From Polynucleobacter sp. (GTDB lineage Bacteria; Pseudomonadota; Gammaproteobacteria; Burkholderiales; Burkholderiaceae): DNA of 7,816 nucleotides. The number at the start of each line of letters is the position of its first letter. Positions within the stretch are counted from its first letter, which is position 1. Below, piece after piece: positions 5,828-7,816 of this stretch. A program made the translations under genes and the position numbers. The notes beneath the pieces were generated by a model. The model was given only the letters and a program-made list of their open reading frames with translations, did not search any database and was not told the origin of the DNA. Location of the stretch: positions 1-7,816 of the forward strand of contig JAGVCB010000190.1 of NCBI GenBank assembly GCA_020059445.1, written 5' to 3'.

Positions 5828-7057
5828 ATGTCAGATATTAAAAAAGTTGTTTTAGCTTATTCTGGTGGCTTAGATACCAGCGTTATTTTGAAATGGTTAC
5901 AAGACACCTACCAATGTGAAATCGTGACCTTCACAGCTGATCTGGGTCAGGGTGAAGAGCTTGAGCCAGCGAGAGCGAAAGCACTTAAATTTGGCATTAA
6001 GCCTGAAAATATTTTCATTGATGATTTGCGCGAAGAGTTTGTTCGGGATTTTGTTTTCCCAATGTTTCGCGCTAACACCATTTATGAGGGCGAATATTTG
6101 TTGGGGACATCCATTGCTCGCCCATTGATTGCAAAGCGTCAGATTGAAATTGCACGTCAAACAGGTGCTGATTCTGTATCGCATGGCGCTACAGGCAAAG
6201 GCAATGACCAGGTTCGTTTTGAGCTTGGCTACTATTCACTAGAGCCATCCATTAAGGTGATCGCTCCATGGCGTGAGTGGGACTTGTTATCACGTGAAAA
6301 GTTATTGGCTTATGCCGAGCAACATGGTATCCCAGTCGAAATGAAACACAAGCAAGGTGGCGCACCATATTCTATGGACGCAAACTTATTGCACATCAGC
6401 TACGAAGGTCGTCATCTTGAAGATCCTAAGGCAGAAGCCGAAGAATCCATGTGGCGTTGGACGGTATCGCCAGAGCAAGCTCCTGATGCCGCCGAGTACC
6501 TTGATATCGAATTTGAGTGTGGTGATGCGGTTGCAATTAACGGTAAGCGTTACAAAGCCCATGAAATGTTGGCTGAACTGAACAAAATTGGCGGCAAGCA
6601 TGGCATTGGACGCTTGGATCTTGTTGAGAACCGCTATGTTGGCATGAAGAGCCGTGGTTGCTACGAAACGCCGGGCGGCACAATTCTTCTGAAGGCTCAC
6701 AGAGGTATTGAGAGTATTACCTTGGACCGCGAAGTCGCTCATTTGAAAGATGATTTAATGCCGCGTTATGCCAGCATGATTTACAACGGCTATTGGTGGG
6801 CGCCAGAGCGTGTGGCCATTCAGACATTGATTGATCACACTCAACAAAGCGTGAGTGGTTTTGTGCGCGTGAAGTTGTACAAAGGTTCTGTGACAGTAGT
6901 TGCGCGTGATTCTAAAAACACTTTATTTGATCAAAACATTGCGACGTTTGACGATGACGGTGGCGCTTACAACCAAGCCGATGCTGGTGGATTCATTAAA
7001 TTAAATGCTTTACGTATGCGCATCGCTGCTAATGCACGTCGCAAACGCGGTTCTTGA
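5828..7057 (+). CDS. argG: Argininosuccinate synthase
   Basis: ArgG condenses citrulline with aspartate, using ATP (to AMP and PPi), to form argininosuccinate; it is a cytoplasmic tetramer. The 409-residue product fits the shorter, widespread form of the enzyme (about 400) rather than the E. coli type (447). The N-terminal PP-loop ATP-binding motif [10 protein letters not shown] lies at residues 10-19. [15 protein letters not shown] from S118 contributes the substrate and nucleotide site. Other family signatures are [16 protein letters not shown] (about 88-103), [34 protein letters not shown] and [10 protein letters not shown]. The ATG at 5828 starts [14 protein letters not shown] as expected; the preceding AAGA is a weak binding site. 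It sits between argF (32 bases) and ppnP (26 bases), with no terminator in either gap. Confidence 0.98.
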   Translation: MSDIKKVVLAYSGGLDTSVILKWLQDTYQCEIVTFTADLGQGEELEPARAKALKFGIKPENIFIDDLREEFVRDFVFPMFRANTIYEGEYLLGTSIARPLIAKRQIEIARQTGADSVSHGATGKGNDQVRFELGYYSLEPSIKVIAPWREWDLLSREKLLAYAEQHGIPVEMKHKQGGAPYSMDANLLHISYEGRHLEDPKAEAEESMWRWTVSPEQAPDAAEYLDIEFECGDAVAINGKRYKAHEMLAELNKIGGKHGIGRLDLVENRYVGMKSRGCYETPGGTILLKAHRGIESITLDREVAHLKDDLMPRYASMIYNGYWWAPERVAIQTLIDHTQQSVSGFVRVKLYKGSVTVVARDSKNTLFDQNIATFDDDGGAYNQADAGGFIKLNALRMRIAANARRKRGS

Positions 7058-7072
7058 ACAATCAAAGATTAA

Positions 7073-7077
7073 AAGGG
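7073..7077 (+). promoter_or_regulatory. Ribosome binding site of ppnP
   Basis: AAGGG lies 6 bases before the ATG at 7084. It is a clearer Shine-Dalgarno than those of argF or argG and fixes the ppnP start. Confidence 0.75.
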
Positions 7078-7083
7078 TAAGAC

Positions 7084-7389
7084 ATGCAATTCGAACAAGT
7101 AACAGTGAACAAAAAAGCCAACGTATTCTTTGACGGTAAATGTGTATCTCACACAGTTACTTTGCCCAATGGCGAACGAAAATCTGTTGGCGTGATTTTG
7201 CCAAGCACATTGCGTTTTGACTTAACAACCAAGGAAGTGATGGAAGTGGTTGATGGCACTGCTCACGTGAGCATCAATGGTGCACCAGAGCAGGCCTTTG
7301 CTGCTGGTCAATCATGGACAGTTGAAGCGGGTGGTTATTTTGTGATTCGTGCCGAACAGGCTGTTCACTACGTTTGTCACTTTGGTTAA
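7084..7389 (+). CDS. ppnP: Pyrimidine/purine nucleoside phosphorylase PpnP (UPF0345/DUF1255 family)
   Basis: PpnP family members are small cupins that split various purine and pyrimidine nucleosides with phosphate into base and ribose-1-phosphate; the E. coli member is YaiE/PpnP. The 101-residue product (E. coli about 94) shows the family pattern: VTVNKKANVFFDGKCVSHTV, LPNGERKSVGVILP, a TKEVMEVVDGTAHV strand pair, WTVEAGGYFVI and a VHYVCHFG end. All are short beta strands with glycine turns, as expected for a single cupin barrel. There is no signal peptide. It lies 26 bases after argG in the same direction with no visible promoter or terminator between, so it probably shares the arg transcript, though with its own good binding site. 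A functional link to arginine synthesis is not evident. The family call is firm; activity of this protein is inferred. Confidence 0.93.
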   Translation: MQFEQVTVNKKANVFFDGKCVSHTVTLPNGERKSVGVILPSTLRFDLTTKEVMEVVDGTAHVSINGAPEQAFAAGQSWTVEAGGYFVIRAEQAVHYVCHFG

Positions 7390-7416
7390 TAACTAATTAG
7401 TAGCTGATTAAGTATT
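7388..7416. terminator. Weak AT-rich inverted repeat between convergent ppnP and DUF192 genes
   Basis: AATAACTAATTAG (7388-7400) faces CTGATTAAGTATT (7404-7416) across a TAG loop. Seven inner pairs (one G-T) and four outer pairs are separated by two mismatches. It overlaps both stop codons. The stem lacks G/C pairs and has no proper T-run, so it is at best a weak bidirectional terminator; ends may instead depend on Rho or on the collision of transcripts. Confidence 0.25.
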
Positions 7417-7816
7417 AATTCTTGGGCAGACCAGTGATGGTGTGTCCAGGAAGAACCCCTTTCTTACTGAACCAGCCTTGGTTCATTTCTAAGGCAAAGC
7501 GAACAGGCTTTGTTGGGCAATGGTTATCTTCAGTCATTGCTTTCATCTCTAGAATATTCACGATCTTTCCATCATCCGCAATGAAGGCGATGGCCAAAGG
7601 AATTTTTGTGTTTCTCATCCAAAAGCAATGAGTGGCGCTTTGCTCAAAAATAAAGAGCATGCCGTCATCTGCAGGCATATAAGTGCGGTGCATGAGGCCT
7701 AATTGACGTGCCTTTTCTGTTTTTGCAACTTCCGCTTGTATTTTGTAGAGGCCCGCATACAGATCGATTGTGGGGCCTTGCTGAGCCATTGCAGTTGAAC
7801 TAAGCATAAGGCACGC
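7415..7816 (-). CDS. Exported DUF192 family protein, 5' end cut off by window edge
   Basis: DUF192 proteins are small, usually exported or lipid-anchored proteins of unknown function. 133 codons are visible and the frame stays open to the window edge, reading ACLMLSSTAMAQQGP at the truncated start. This looks like the end of a signal peptide with an AMA cleavage site. The Met at 7807 lies inside that hydrophobic stretch and is probably not the true start, which lies beyond 7816. The mature part has the family signatures in order: ARQLGLMHR, GMLFIFEQ, CFWMRNTKIPLAIAFIADDGKI, and then FALEMNQGWFSKKGVLPGHTI. The FWMRNT block is the most diagnostic. The gene ends in TAA at 7415-7417 and converges on ppnP with 25 bases between stops. 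A lipoprotein cannot be excluded because the residues before the AC pair are missing. Confidence 0.88.
   Translation of the reverse strand, partial: ACLMLSSTAMAQQGPTIDLYAGLYKIQAEVAKTEKARQLGLMHRTYMPADDGMLFIFEQSATHCFWMRNTKIPLAIAFIADDGKIVNILEMKAMTEDNHCPTKPVRFALEMNQGWFSKKGVLPGHTITGLPKN

Noticed and set aside
6357..6742. Frames of 74 (plus) and 118 (minus) codons inside argG.
   Set aside because: Both overlap fully conserved argG sequence in other frames and show no family similarity or start signals.

Overview
The window looks like ordinary chromosomal backbone of a betaproteobacterium, most likely a low-GC freshwater member of the Burkholderiaceae such as Polynucleobacter. Three things suggest this. 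Base composition is moderate, in the mid-40s % G+C by eye. MutL carries the DMHA-type endonuclease motif seen in bacteria without MutH. The order rpsT / DUF3579 / argF / argG is, from memory, a betaproteobacterial neighbourhood. The genus is inferred from protein similarity as I recall it, not from a search.

Left part (1-4044, minus strand): three closely packed genes read right to left, murJ (lipid II flippase), a SirB1-family protein and mutL (mismatch repair). The gaps are 18 and 17 bases, so they are probably one transcript. mutL runs off the left edge and lacks its 3' end. Middle (4045-4448): a divergent intergenic region, then rpsT (ribosomal protein S20) on the plus strand, closed by a strong hairpin terminator that can also serve the convergent DUF3579 gene. 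Right part: the DUF3579 gene (minus strand) diverges from argF (plus strand) across 107 bases. argF, argG and ppnP then follow with gaps of 32 and 26 bases as a likely operon. A secreted DUF192 protein converges on ppnP and runs off the right edge, lacking its extreme 5' end.

Functionally, ArgF and ArgG are consecutive steps of arginine biosynthesis (ornithine to citrulline to argininosuccinate). PpnP is a small cupin nucleoside phosphorylase that probably shares their transcript. The other genes are housekeeping functions: cell-wall precursor export, DNA repair and translation. No gap between genes exceeds 107 bases. I saw no mobile element, CRISPR array, tRNA/rRNA gene or phage-like segment.

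I did not find an obvious undescribed system. The points most worth a second look are the argF leader (a GNRA-loop hairpin overlapping a tiny ORF, plus repeated TGAAT elements), the cysteine-free transglutaminase-like SirB1 protein between murJ and mutL, and the uncharacterised DUF3579 gene, which starts at GTG without a ribosome binding site back-to-back with argF.
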